Shown here piece after piece: positions 53,862 through 64,000 of a stretch of DNA of 64,000 bases (positions are counted from its first letter, which is position 1; each line of letters starts with the position of its first letter). The translations under genes and the position numbers were made by a program. This stretch comes from Terasakiella magnetica (GTDB lineage: Bacteria > Pseudomonadota > Alphaproteobacteria > Rhodospirillales > Magnetospirillaceae), in NCBI GenBank assembly GCA_902729415.1, contig CACVCF010000001.1:1-64000 (forward strand), read 5' to 3'. The notes below the pieces were generated by a model. That model did not search any database, was not told the origin of the DNA, and saw only the letters and a program-made list of their open reading frames with translations.

Positions 53862-54003
53862 TACCAATACCAGGACGTCCTTAAGTCCTGGTATTGGTAC
53901 GGCCGCAAGGTGGCCGTGCGCCTCGTGGCGCGGGAGCCTAAGGACCACGGAGGTGGTCCGCCCGGCGCTTGAGGGCACCGAGACCATGTCAATGGTTTCG
54001 GCC
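53862..54003 (-). repeat. 142-bp structured dispersed repeat, copy B
   Basis: Reverse-oriented copy of the element at 35738-35880, starting at the base after the argB stop. Its outer hairpin has perfect 15-bp arms, TACCAATACCAGGAC (53862-53876) and GTCCTGGTATTGGTA (53885-53899). Compared with copy A both arms changed together, so pairing is kept. No coding capacity is seen. Confidence 0.8.
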
Positions 54004-54178
54004 TTTGGTAAGAACCCTGCACGGATGAAGGCCGCGAAGCCGGGCGGATTGCCCGGCCTCCAAACCATTCCTTCTATTCCAACAAACCGAGAATAAGGTC
54101 CGGAAGCGGTGCTTCCCGGTTGGGATTTAGGGCAAAAGCCCCAAATCACCCGGTCTTTTTCATGGCCTTACGGCGGAA

Positions 54179-56881
54179 TCAGGTCACCGCGCCGTGGCAG
54201 TGCTTGTACTTCTTGCCCGAGCCGCAGGGGCACGACGCATTGCGCGGCGTGGCGCCCCAGGTGGCGGTATCAGTGGGATCGATGGCGGTGCTGCGCATGC
54301 CGAGGCCGATGGACGGCGCCTGTCCCTGGGAGAAGGCGGGGTCTTCGCGGGTCTCCTGGGTCCGGCTGGGGGCACGGGGTTCCAGTGCCTCTTCCGGGGT
54401 GGAATCGCCAAAGCGCAGTTCCACATGGGCCAGTACCGAGGTCACCTTCTCGCGCAGGTCCAACAGCATCTGTTCGAACAGATTGAAGGCTTCGCGCTTA
54501 TACTCGTTCAGCGGGTCGCGCTGGGCATAGGCCCGGAGCGAGATACCCTGGCGCAGATGGTCCAACTGCAACAGGTGATCCTTCCACGACTGGTCGAGCA
54601 GTTGGAGCAGCAGGCTCTTTTCCACCATGCGCATGGTCTCGGGGCCGTAATTGGCCGCCTTCTCAGCCATCCGGCGGTCGGAGGAGTCCTGGATCCGATG
54701 GCGGATTTCCTGGTCGGCGATGCCCTCTTCCTTGGCCCAGTCGGCCACGGGAAGATCAAGATTGAACACCCGCAGCACTTCTTCGTGCAACAGCGCCACA
54801 TTCCACTGATCGGCATAGGCGCGTTCGGGAATGGCGCGGCTGACCATCTCGGCCACGACTTCGTGACGGAAGGCGACGATTTCCTCGGACACGTCGTCGA
54901 TCATCATCAGGTCGCGGCGCTGTTCGTAGACCACCTTGCGCTGGTCGTTCATGACGTCGTCGAACTTGAGAAGGTTCTTGCGGATATCGAAGTTGCGGGC
55001 TTCGACCTTCTGCTGGGCCTTTTCCAAGGCCTTGTTGATCCAGGGATGGACGATGGCCTCGCCTTCCTGCAACCCCAGCTTTTGCAGCATGCCGTCCATG
55101 CGCTCGGAGCCGAAGATACGCATCAGGTCGTCTTCCAGCGACAAGAAGAATTTCGAGGCGCCGGGGTCGCCCTGCCGGCCGGAGCGGCCGCGCAGCTGGT
55201 TGTCGATGCGGCGGCTTTCATGCCGTTCGCTGCCGACCACATAGAGGCCGCCAGCGTCGCGGACCTTCTGCTTGTTGACTTCGATCTCGGCCTTGATGAC
55301 GTCGATGCGGCGTGCGCGCTCGGCCGGATCGGTGACCTCGGCCAGTTCCATCAGCACCCGCATCTCCAGATTGCCGCCCAACTGAATATCGGTGCCGCGG
55401 CCCGCCATATTGGTGGCGATGGTGACGCCACCGGGAACACCGGCCTGGGCGACGATAAAGGCTTCCTGCTCGTGATAGCGGGCGTTCAGCACATGGTGCG
55501 GAATCTTCTTCTGCTTGAGCAGATCGGCCAGCAGTTCAGACTTCTCGATGGAGGTGGTGCCCACCAGGACCGGCTGCATGCGGGCGCGGCATTCCTCGAT
55601 CAGCAAGACGATGGCTTCGTACTTTTCGCGGGCAGTGCGATAGACCTCGTCGTCGGCATCCTTGCGGCTGACCGGCAGATTGGTGGGGATCTCCACCACT
55701 TCGAGATTGTAGATTTCCTGGAACTCGCCCGCTTCGGTCATGGCGGTGCCTGTCATACCCGCCAACTTGTCATAGAGGCGGAACAGGTTCTGGAAGGTGA
55801 TGGAGGCCAGGGTCTGGTTCTCGTTCTGGATCGAGACGCCTTCCTTGGCCTCCAGAGCCTGATGCAGACCCTCGGAATAGCGGCGGCCTTCCATCATGCG
55901 GCCGGTAAACTCGTCGATCAGAACGATCTTGTCGTTCTTGACGATGTAGTCCACGTCACGGGAGAACAGCTTGTGGGCACGCAGGGCCTGATTGACGTGA
56001 TGAACCAAGCTGACATTGCCGACGTCATAGAGGGCGCCCTTCATCAACCCGGCCTGGCGCAGCATCTCCTCGACCCGCTCGGTGCCGCGATCGGTCATGG
56101 TGACGGCGCGGGCCTTCTCGTCCTTCTCGAAATCCTCGGCTTCCAACTCGGGCATGAGCTTGTCGACCAGACGGTAGAGGTCGGAATTGTCCTCGGTCGG
56201 GCCGGAGATGATCAGCGGCGTGCGGGCCTCGTCCACCAGGATCGAGTCGACTTCGTCGACGATGGCGTAGTTGAAGGGACGGTGAACCATCTCCTCCAGG
56301 CGGAATTTCATGTTGTCGCGCAGATAGTCGAAGCCCAACTCGTTGTTGGTGCCATAGGTCACGTCGCAGGCATAGGCCTGCTGACGCTCGACATCGTCGA
56401 GGCCGTGGACGATGACGCCGACCGACAGCCCGAGGAAGCGGTAGACCTGGCCCATCCAATCGGAATCGCGCTTGGCGAGGTAGTCGTTGACCGTCACCAC
56501 GTGGACGCCCTTGCCCGACAGGGCGTTCAGGTAGACCGGCAGGGTCGCCACCAGGGTCTTGCCTTCACCGGTGCGCATTTCCGAGATGCGGCCCTGATGC
56601 AGAATCATGCCGCCCAAAAGCTGGACGTCGAAATGGCGCTGACCCAAGGTCCGCTTGGAGGCTTCGCGCACGGTGGCAAAAGCTTCGACCAGCAGGTCGT
56701 CCAGGGTGGCGCCTTCGGCGATGCGCTGCTTGAACGCGGCAGTTTTGGCCCGCAATTCGTCGTCGGAAAGGGCTTCAAGCGTTGGTTCCAGCGCGTTGAT
56801 AGCATCCACATGCTTCTTGAGCGGCTTGAGAACACGGTCGTTGGCGGTTCCGAAGAGCCGCCTTGCAATGGCGCCGAACAT
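54179..56881 (-). CDS. secA: Protein translocase ATPase SecA
   Basis: 900 residues. Walker [24 protein letters not shown] (Walker B region), the preprotein-binding domain and the second ATPase domain ([21 protein letters not shown]) are in order. The C-terminus is a Zn-binding tail, [14 protein letters not shown], that binds SecB. It drives export of unfolded proteins through SecYEG. Only one copy is seen. The start at 56881 has GGAAGC upstream. It is separated from the fusion gene at 57216 by a 334-bp gap. Confidence 0.98.
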   Translation of the reverse strand: MFGAIARRLFGTANDRVLKPLKKHVDAINALEPTLEALSDDELRAKTAAFKQRIAEGATLDDLLVEAFATVREASKRTLGQRHFDVQLLGGMILHQGRISEMRTGEGKTLVATLPVYLNALSGKGVHVVTVNDYLAKRDSDWMGQVYRFLGLSVGVIVHGLDDVERQQAYACDVTYGTNNELGFDYLRDNMKFRLEEMVHRPFNYAIVDEVDSILVDEARTPLIISGPTEDNSDLYRLVDKLMPELEAEDFEKDEKARAVTMTDRGTERVEEMLRQAGLMKGALYDVGNVSLVHHVNQALRAHKLFSRDVDYIVKNDKIVLIDEFTGRMMEGRRYSEGLHQALEAKEGVSIQNENQTLASITFQNLFRLYDKLAGMTGTAMTEAGEFQEIYNLEVVEIPTNLPVSRKDADDEVYRTAREKYEAIVLLIEECRARMQPVLVGTTSIEKSELLADLLKQKKIPHHVLNARYHEQEAFIVAQAGVPGGVTIATNMAGRGTDIQLGGNLEMRVLMELAEVTDPAERARRIDVIKAEIEVNKQKVRDAGGLYVVGSERHESRRIDNQLRGRSGRQGDPGASKFFLSLEDDLMRIFGSERMDGMLQKLGLQEGEAIVHPWINKALEKAQQKVEARNFDIRKNLLKFDDVMNDQRKVVYEQRRDLMMIDDVSEEIVAFRHEVVAEMVSRAIPERAYADQWNVALLHEEVLRVFNLDLPVADWAKEEGIADQEIRHRIQDSSDRRMAEKAANYGPETMRMVEKSLLLQLLDQSWKDHLLQLDHLRQGISLRAYAQRDPLNEYKREAFNLFEQMLLDLREKVTSVLAHVELRFGDSTPEEALEPRAPSRTQETREDPAFSQGQAPSIGLGMRSTAIDPTDTATWGATPRNASCPCGSGKKYKHCHGAVT

Positions 56882-57215
56882 GAAGCTTCCTCAGACATGA
56901 GTGGCCAACCCCCCCTTGTGAGGGGCCTTTCGTGACCGGCAAGAGATAGAGGCGAGTCCGCCATCTGTCAATGTTGGAGCCTATTTGGAGGCAACTTACA
57001 GCAGAGCGGGAAGATCTCTCGCCGCCGCCCTACGATACGCAAGGACCAAGGCCCCTTGGCCGAACAGGCGGGTGCAAACGTGGAGCGCGTCTGGTGCCGG
57101 GCGAGACCAGTGCCGCGCCCAAGCCATCTCCCGTCTTGCTCGCGGGCCGCTGGTAACGGATCGGACGGCCGCCAAGAGCAGGAACGCAAAAACCGTGTGA
57201 TCAATACGAAAACGC
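56882..57215. other. Gap upstream of secA
   Basis: 334 bp with no supported gene. It should carry the secA promoter on the minus strand. A plus-strand frame from 57056 crosses into the neighbouring gene and has no ribosome site or family features, so it is not called. Confidence 0.5.
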
Positions 57216-58199
57216 TTAGATCCACTCCCGCAGGATGGCGACCAGGGGGATGTCGGCGGGCGGCATGGGCAGATCGCCCAGACGGGCGGCGCGGACCCAG
57301 CGTAATTCCTGTCCCTCGCGCGGGGTGGGCGTGCCTTTCCACACCCGCACCACGTAAAGCGGCATCAGCAGGTGGAAGGTGTCGTAGTCGTGAGAGGCAA
57401 AGCCCACCGGTGCCAGACAGCTTTCACGCACGTCGATACCCAGTTCCTCCTCAAGCTCGCGCACCAGCGCCGCTTCGGGGGTCTCGTGGTCGCAGATCTT
57501 GCCGCCGGGAAATTCCCATAATCCAGCCATGGTCTTGCCCGCCGGGCGCGACGCCATCAGAACCCGGCCATCGCCATCCACCAGGGCGGCGGCGGCGACC
57601 AGGATCATGGGACGCATGGTGCGCCCCATCTGCCATTCGCCCCGCTTTAACTGGAAGCGCGGCGCCACCACGCTTTGGCCGCGGGCGGGCATGGAGCAGG
57701 TCTCGACCCCGGCATAGGACAGCCCCACCTTTTCCAGTACCCGCTTGGAGGCCTGGTTGTCGGGATGGAACGACGCCCACACCCGGGAATAGTTCAAAGG
57801 CTCGAACAGATGGCGGATCAGGCGGTTGAGCGCTTCGGTGGCGTAGCCCTGGTTCCAGAAGTCCTTACCGAACCAATAGCCCAGTTCCGGCGTGCCGTCG
57901 GTCTCCAGCCCGATACCCAGCACGCCCACCAGAACGCCGTCGGTGGTCCGCTCCACCGCCAGGGCCATGCCCTTGCCTTCGAGGCGGCGGCCTTCCTGCT
58001 CGGTGACGAAGCGCCTGGCGTCGTCTGCGGTATAGGGATGGGGAATGGTGGCGGTCAGGCGCACCACCTCCCAGTCATCCAGCAACGGCCACAAGCGTTC
58101 GACGTCTTGCTCCGCCACCGGGCGCAGCTTGAGACGTGCGGTCAGGAGCGGATGGCCCGCCCAGATGGTGCCCGGTTGCCGACATCCCAATTCGCTCAT
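57216..58199 (-). CDS. GNAT acetyltransferase fused to MutT-type Nudix hydrolase
   Basis: 327 residues with two domains. Residues 15-185 are a RimJ-like GNAT acetyltransferase (LTARLKLRPV, GYWFGKDFWNQGYATEAL as the acetyl-CoA loop, HPDNQASKRVLEKVGL). Residues 195-327 are a Nudix hydrolase with a complete box: G233-X5-E239-X7-R247-E-L-E-E-E-L-G-I255, plus LWEFPGGK, close to 8-oxo-dGTP diphosphatase MutT. Both active regions look intact. It is 13 nt upstream of nothing on its strand but follows argJ by 13 nt. The two activities have no obvious shared pathway. Confidence 0.9.
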   Translation of the reverse strand: MSELGCRQPGTIWAGHPLLTARLKLRPVAEQDVERLWPLLDDWEVVRLTATIPHPYTADDARRFVTEQEGRRLEGKGMALAVERTTDGVLVGVLGIGLETDGTPELGYWFGKDFWNQGYATEALNRLIRHLFEPLNYSRVWASFHPDNQASKRVLEKVGLSYAGVETCSMPARGQSVVAPRFQLKRGEWQMGRTMRPMILVAAAALVDGDGRVLMASRPAGKTMAGLWEFPGGKICDHETPEAALVRELEEELGIDVRESCLAPVGFASHDYDTFHLLMPLYVVRVWKGTPTPREGQELRWVRAARLGDLPMPPADIPLVAILREWI

Positions 58200-58212
58200 G
58201 GTGTTGATCCGA

Positions 58213-59442
58213 TCAGGTCCGGTAAGAGCCGTTGATATCGATATAAGCGTGGGTCAGATCGCAGGTCCAGACCGTGGCCTTGCCCTTGCCGACGCCCACA
58301 TCCACCTCGATGGTGATCGTCTGACCCTTCATATGGGCGGCGACGGGGGCCTCGTCATAGCCCGCGGCCATTTCGCCCTTATCGGCCACCAGAATGCCGC
58401 CCATGCGGATGGAGAGCTTGTCGCGGTTGGCCTTCTCACCCGCCTTGCCCACGGCCATCACCACCCGCCCCCAATTGGCGTCCTCACCCGCCACGGCGGT
58501 CTTGACCAACGGCGAATTGGCGATGGCCATGCCGATACGCTTGGCCGCCTTGCGCCCGGCTGCGCCGGTGACTGTGATGGCAACGAACTTGGTGGCCCCC
58601 TCTCCGTCCTTGACCACCTGATGGGAGAGGTCCAGCAGCAGGTCGAACAGCTTGGCCTTGAAATCGGCCAGCCGCTTGTCCTTGGCATCCTTGATCACCG
58701 TATTGCCGGCCTTGGCCGTGGCGAACAGCATCAAGGTATCGCTGGTGGAGGTGTCGCTGTCGACGGTGATGCAGTTGAATGACCGCTCCACCCCCCTGGA
58801 CAGCAGATCCTGCAACACCGTGGCGGGCAGGGCGGCGTCGGTGAAAACATAGGACAACATGGTCGCCATGTCGGGGGCGATCATGCCCGCGCCCTTGGCG
58901 ATGCCGTTGATCAGCACCTTGGTGCCATCAATCATGGCGGTGCGGGTGGCGCCCTTGGGATAGGTGTCGGTGGTCATGATGGCTGCGGCGGCCTCGGCCC
59001 AGGCATCATCGTTCAGCTTGGCCTTCACGTCATCAAGGGCGCCGGTGATCTTTTCATCGGGCAGGCGCACACCGATAGTGCCGGTGGACGCAATGTAAAC
59101 CTCGGTGTCCTTGCAGCCCATGATCTTGGCGGTCCGGGCGACGGTGCGCTCGACCGAGGCGACGCCCACCGAGCCGGTAAAGGCGTTGGCGTTGCCGGAA
59201 TTAACCACCAGAACGCGGGCGCGGCCCTTGGCCACGGCTTCGCGGCACCACTCCACCGGGGCCGAGGCAGTGAGCGAACGAGTGAACACACCGGCGGCAC
59301 TGGTGCCCGCATCCATCTCCACCATCAGCAGATCGGTCCGGCCCTGATAGCGCACGCCGCAAGCATGGCTGGCCAGACGCACACCCCGGATCACGGGCAT
59401 AGCGGGGAAAGAAGCAGGCGCGAGGGGCGACAGATCGGTCAT
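58213..59442 (-). CDS. argJ: Bifunctional glutamate N-acetyltransferase/amino-acid acetyltransferase
   Basis: 409 residues. ArgJ recycles the acetyl group from acetylornithine to glutamate and can also use acetyl-CoA. The self-cleavage site is in KGATRTAMI, between Ala and the nucleophile Thr, giving alpha and beta chains. GTIGVRLP and VNSGNANAFTG are further signatures. Start 59442 (MTDLSPLAP) is favoured; the frame open to 59505 runs through a terminator. A strong terminator separates it from the upstream isomerase gene, so it should have its own promoter in a very short gap. Confidence 0.96.
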   Translation of the reverse strand: MTDLSPLAPASFPAMPVIRGVRLASHACGVRYQGRTDLLMVEMDAGTSAAGVFTRSLTASAPVEWCREAVAKGRARVLVVNSGNANAFTGSVGVASVERTVARTAKIMGCKDTEVYIASTGTIGVRLPDEKITGALDDVKAKLNDDAWAEAAAAIMTTDTYPKGATRTAMIDGTKVLINGIAKGAGMIAPDMATMLSYVFTDAALPATVLQDLLSRGVERSFNCITVDSDTSTSDTLMLFATAKAGNTVIKDAKDKRLADFKAKLFDLLLDLSHQVVKDGEGATKFVAITVTGAAGRKAAKRIGMAIANSPLVKTAVAGEDANWGRVVMAVGKAGEKANRDKLSIRMGGILVADKGEMAAGYDEAPVAAHMKGQTITIEVDVGVGKGKATVWTCDLTHAYIDINGSYRT

Positions 59443-59452
59443 GGAGGAGGCT

Positions 59453-59497
59453 TCCAAAGCAAAAGTGGCGAACCGGATGATTATTCGGTTCGCCACT
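59453..59497 (-). terminator. Rho-independent terminator after the parvulin gene
   Basis: Perfect 12-bp stem AGTGGCGAACCG (59464-59475) and CGGTTCGCCACT (59486-59497). On the minus strand it is followed by TTTGCTTT. It ends only 11-22 nt before the argJ start. Confidence 0.85.
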
Positions 59498-59530
59498 GGT
59501 TTCAACAGCTAGTGTTCTGAATTCACCACA

Positions 59531-60385
59531 CTAGTTCTTGGGTGCCTGCGCGGGCGCCTCGGGCAGCGGCTGGCCATCGGGGCCGAAGCGCTTGATCTTG
59601 GCCTTGTCGCGCAGCCCCAGGACCAGCTTTTCGCGGATGGAATCGGCCAATTGCTGGGCGACGCCCTGCTTGGCCTGCTCATAGGGCGGCAAGGTCGCCA
59701 TGCGCTTGTCTTCCACCTTGATCACGTGGAAACCAAAGCGGGTGCTGACCGGGGTCTTGGAGATCTCACCCGGACGCATGGCGAAAGCGGCGTTGGAAAA
59801 TTCCGGCAGCATGTCGTCCTTGCGGAAATAGCCCAGGTCACCGCCATTGCGGGCGGCGGCCTGATCCTTGGAGCGGGTCTTGGACAGCTCGGCAAAATCG
59901 GCGCCACGGGTCAGCTCGGCGATGATGCTCTTGGCCGCATCCTCGGTCTCGACCAGGATGTGGCGGGCGCGCACTTCCTCGGCGGCGACGAAGTTCTTGG
60001 CGATCTCGTCATAGCGGGCCTTGACGGTGGCGTCGGTAACGCCCGGCGTCACCTTCTTTTGCATCCAGGCCTGAGTCAGGATGTTGGTCTCGACACGCTT
60101 GAGCACGGCCTTGACCTCGGGATCGTTCTCCAGCTTGTCCTTCTTGGCCTGGTCATAAACCAACTGGTTGTTGACCGCCATCTCCAGCAGCGCCTCGTAG
60201 GGGGGCTGCCCCAGTTCGGGCGGCAGCTGACGGGCCAAGTCGGCCAAGGTCGACAGATGGACCTCGCTGCCGTTGATATTGGCGACAACCGGGTTCTTGG
60301 CATCGGCAGCAACGGCGGAGCCGGCGGCGAGCCCAATGGCCAGGCCGAGGGCAAGCGCGGGGCCGCGCGCGAACAGCTTCTTCAT
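59531..60385 (-). CDS. Parvulin-type peptidyl-prolyl isomerase, exported
   Basis: 284 residues with a signal peptide (MKKLFARGPALALGLAIG, ending AVAADA). An N-terminal SurA/PrsA-like helical region is followed by a PpiC rotamase domain (about 140-240; ARHILVET, FAELSKTRSKDQAAARNGGD, GYFRKDDMLPEF, GFHVIKVED). The tail is Pro/Ala-rich. It catalyses proline isomerisation during folding of exported proteins in the periplasm. Start 60385 is chosen for the signal peptide and GGAACGAT upstream. It neighbours argJ and secA, a common alphaproteobacterial grouping. Confidence 0.93.
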   Translation of the reverse strand: MKKLFARGPALALGLAIGLAAGSAVAADAKNPVVANINGSEVHLSTLADLARQLPPELGQPPYEALLEMAVNNQLVYDQAKKDKLENDPEVKAVLKRVETNILTQAWMQKKVTPGVTDATVKARYDEIAKNFVAAEEVRARHILVETEDAAKSIIAELTRGADFAELSKTRSKDQAAARNGGDLGYFRKDDMLPEFSNAAFAMRPGEISKTPVSTRFGFHVIKVEDKRMATLPPYEQAKQGVAQQLADSIREKLVLGLRDKAKIKRFGPDGQPLPEAPAQAPKN

Positions 60386-61875
<1,490 letters not shown>

Positions 61876-61895
61876 GCGTCAAGGGGGATCAACCC

Positions 61896-63119
61896 ATGTT
61901 CCGGACCATCGACAAGCTCGACGTCAAGGGCAAGCGGGTACTGGTGCGCGCCGACCTCAACGTTCCTTCCAAGGACGGCAAGGTCACCGACACCACCCGC
62001 ATCGACCGTTCGGCGGCCACGCTGATCCAGCTGGCCGCCAAAGGCGCCAAGGTGATCGTCCTCACCCATTTCGGGCGCCCCAAGGGGCGAGAGGACAAGT
62101 ATTCGCAGAAGCTCCTGGTCGAACCGCTGTCCAAGGCGGTGGGCAAGTCGGTGGCCTGGGCTGACGACTGCATCGGCGCGGAAGCGGAAAAGGTCATCGC
62201 AGACATGAAGGAGGGCGACATCGCCCTGCTTGAAAACGTCCGCTTCCATCCCGAGGAAGAGAAGAACGACCCTGATTTTGCCAAAAAACTGGCGGCTCTG
62301 GGTGATTTCTACATCAACGACGCCTTCTCCACCGCTCACCGGGCCCACGCCTCCACCGAGGGGCTGGCCCATCTGCTGCCCGCCGCCGCCGGTCGCCTGA
62401 TGCAGGCCGAACTGGAAGCGCTGGGCAAGGCGCTGGAGCACCCGGAAAAGCCCGTGGCCGCCATCGTCGGCGGCGCCAAGGTCTCGACCAAGCTGGACCT
62501 GCTGGGCAATCTGGTGGCCAAGGTCGATTACCTGATCATCGGCGGCGGCATGGCCAATACCTTCTTGTTCGCCCAGGGCAAGCAGGTGGGAAAGTCGCTG
62601 TGCGAGAAGGATCTGGCCGACACCGCGCGTGCCATCATCAAGAAGGCCGAGGCCGCCAAGTGCAGCATTATCCTTCCCACCGACGTGGTGGTGGCGGGTG
62701 AGTTCGCCGAGAACGCCGCCAATGCGGTGGTTTCGATCGATGCGGTGCCCGAGGACAAGATGATCCTTGATGCCGGTCCCGCTTCGGCGGCGGCGGTGGT
62801 TAAGCTGCTGGACAGCTGCAAAACCCTGGTCTGGAACGGTCCTTTGGGCGCGTTCGAGATCGCGCCCTTCGACAAGGCCACCAATGCCGTGGCCCAGGCG
62901 GCGGCGGCTTTGACCGCCCAGGGCAAGCTTCTGACCGTGGGTGGTGGCGGCGACACCGTTTCCGCCCTGGCCAAAGCCGGGGTCGAGGACAAGTTCTCCT
63001 ATATCTCCACCGCGGGCGGCGCCTTCCTGGAATGGCTGGAAGGCAAGGAACTGCCCGGCGTTGCCGCCTTGCACGTCAAGCCGTCCGCTGGCGGCTGCAT
63101 GTGCGCGGGCCAGCACTGA
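61896..63119 (+). CDS. pgk: Phosphoglycerate kinase
   Basis: 407 residues. Signatures are [14 protein letters not shown] at the start, [17 protein letters not shown], and the C-terminal ATP site [10 protein letters not shown] with [16 protein letters not shown]. It makes ATP from 1,3-bisphosphoglycerate. The Cys/Gly tail [11 protein letters not shown] is slightly unusual. A 10-bp stem hairpin follows at 63131. Confidence 0.97.
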   Translation: MFRTIDKLDVKGKRVLVRADLNVPSKDGKVTDTTRIDRSAATLIQLAAKGAKVIVLTHFGRPKGREDKYSQKLLVEPLSKAVGKSVAWADDCIGAEAEKVIADMKEGDIALLENVRFHPEEEKNDPDFAKKLAALGDFYINDAFSTAHRAHASTEGLAHLLPAAAGRLMQAELEALGKALEHPEKPVAAIVGGAKVSTKLDLLGNLVAKVDYLIIGGGMANTFLFAQGKQVGKSLCEKDLADTARAIIKKAEAAKCSIILPTDVVVAGEFAENAANAVVSIDAVPEDKMILDAGPASAAAVVKLLDSCKTLVWNGPLGAFEIAPFDKATNAVAQAAAALTAQGKLLTVGGGGDTVSALAKAGVEDKFSYISTAGGAFLEWLEGKELPGVAALHVKPSAGGCMCAGQH

Positions 63120-63130
63120 TAGACCCGGCG

Positions 63131-63154
63131 CCTCTCCCGCTGCGGCGGGAGAGG
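63131..63154 (+). terminator. Hairpin after pgk
   Basis: CCTCTCCCGC and GCGGGAGAGG form a perfect 10-bp stem with a TGCG loop. The following CCGCCCCTTCTTCC is only moderately T-rich, so it may be a weak terminator or attenuator before cobM. Confidence 0.6.
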
Positions 63155-63179
63155 CCGCCCCTTCTTCCTGGATGACATC

Positions 63180-63944
63180 ATGACAGTCCACTTTATCGGT
63201 GCCGGTCCCGGTGCGCCCGATCTGATCACCGTGCGCGGCTTGAAGCTGATTCAAGGCTGTCCGGTGGTGCTCTACGCCGGGTCGCTGGTGCCGCCCGAAA
63301 TCGTGGCCGAGGCGGCCCCCGGCGCCCGCGTGGTCGATACCGCACCGCTGGATCTCGACCAGATCATTGCCGAGATTGCCGCCGCCCATGCCAAGGGCCA
63401 GGACGTGGCCCGCGTCCATTCCGGCGATCCCTCGCTCTATGGCGCCATCGCCGAGCAGATGCGCCGCCTCGACGCCCTGGGCATCGCCTATGACGTCACG
63501 CCCGGCGTGCCCGCCTTCGCCGCCGCCGCCGCCGCCTTGGCCACCGAACTGACCCTGCCCGATATCAGCCAGACAGTAATCCTGACCCGCACCTCGGTGC
63601 GCTCGTCGGCCATGCCCAACAATGAGGATCTAGCCACCCTGGGGCAAAGTGGCGCCACCCTGGCCATCCATCTGTCGGTCAGCAATCTGGCCCATGTGGT
63701 CAAGGAGCTGTCGCCGCTTTACGGTGATGACTGCCCGGTGGTGGTGGCGTTCCGGGTCGGCTGGCCCGATCAGGCCTTCATTCGCGGCACCCTTTGCGAT
63801 ATCCGCGACAAGGTCAAGGCTGCGGGCCTGACCCGCACCGCCTTGATCCTGGTGGGCCGGGTGCTCGGTGGGGCCGAGTTCAGCGATTCTCGGCTTTATG
63901 CCGCCGACCACACCCATGTGCTGCGGCCGGGGCCTGCCGCCTAG
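63180..63944 (+). CDS. cobM: Precorrin-4 C11-methyltransferase
   Basis: 254 residues of the tetrapyrrole methylase family. The SAM-binding start is [18 protein letters not shown], then [13 protein letters not shown] and the long DVTPGVPAF segment. It methylates C-11 of precorrin-4 in cobalamin synthesis. Neighbouring cobalamin genes may lie beyond the window; cobQ is 56 kb away. There is no riboswitch between pgk and cobM. The remaining 56 bases of the window show no feature. Confidence 0.95.
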   Translation: MTVHFIGAGPGAPDLITVRGLKLIQGCPVVLYAGSLVPPEIVAEAAPGARVVDTAPLDLDQIIAEIAAAHAKGQDVARVHSGDPSLYGAIAEQMRRLDALGIAYDVTPGVPAFAAAAAALATELTLPDISQTVILTRTSVRSSAMPNNEDLATLGQSGATLAIHLSVSNLAHVVKELSPLYGDDCPVVVAFRVGWPDQAFIRGTLCDIRDKVKAAGLTRTALILVGRVLGGAEFSDSRLYAADHTHVLRPGPAA

Positions 63945-64000
63945 AGGCGCCCCGTGTTTCGCCCTTTCCCCGCATCAGTCGATACCTAGACCAAGCTCCA

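Noticed and set aside
54194..56935. A 913-codon frame antisense to secA
   Set aside because: secA is complete and unmistakable on the other strand.

Overview
The window is GC-rich, densely coding DNA from an alphaproteobacterium, most likely a Magnetospirillum-like member of the Rhodospirillales. The evidence is the gene order rpmH-rnpA-yidD-yidC-engB-argB, cmk next to rpsA, gap-pgk, a paired and complementary set of bacterioferritin subunits, and a hemerythrin-headed chemoreceptor, a type common in microaerophilic swimmers. No magnetosome gene is present, so the genus is an inference.

Layout. 1-6.8 kb is core: aroK with the edge of aroB, a small membrane ORF and an exported protein, cmk, rpsA and cobQ. 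At 6.9-12 kb is a patch tied to oxygen or nitric oxide: a galU remnant, a secreted nuclease, a hemerythrin chemoreceptor, a DnrO-like protein, a C-terminal CXXCH cytochrome and a DUF2249 protein. The chemoreceptor and DUF2249 promoters each carry an FNR/Dnr-type box about 41 bp upstream of the inferred start site. purC follows.

13.1-36.1 kb is the most interesting part. A leftward operon (DUF1329, DUF1302, RND permease, YCF48-like protein, aldehyde dehydrogenase) and a rightward operon diverge around a LuxR-type response regulator. The rightward operon holds quinohemoprotein amine dehydrogenase (qhpA, D, C, B, F, E), a CcmF-like heme lyase, two U32-family Fe-S proteins resembling UbiV and UbiU, and a FIST-domain hybrid histidine kinase. 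Amine oxidation plus aldehyde oxidation form one route. The flavoprotein monooxygenase QhpG, which hydroxylates the quinone-precursor tryptophan in known systems, is not seen. The U32 pair sits in the operon, and U32 enzymes are known O2-independent hydroxylases, so an oxygen-independent route to the cysteine tryptophylquinone cofactor is proposed. Three copies of an ATAACC-N6-GGTTAT palindrome lie before the regulator, before qhpA and after the kinase. The last one precedes a -10-like element and a strong terminator, suggesting a small RNA.

36-41.3 kb has an HPP membrane protein, a small secreted protein and a mandelate cluster: XRE-cupin regulator, binding protein, mandelate dehydrogenase and mandelate racemase. 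Two tandem palindromes lie between the divergent regulator and binding protein. 41.5-47.3 kb is an accessory segment between tRNA-Gly and tRNA-Ser. It has HsdM without HsdS or HsdR, a RhuM protein, a broken GIY-YIG gene, a GrlR-like protein and a small phage-like cassette.

47.5-64 kb returns to core genes: two bacterioferritins, a Tam-like methyltransferase, the rpmH-argB run, secA, a GNAT-Nudix fusion, argJ, a parvulin isomerase, gap-pgk and cobM. A 142-bp structured repeat occurs twice in opposite orientations, once directly after the FIST kinase and once directly after argB.
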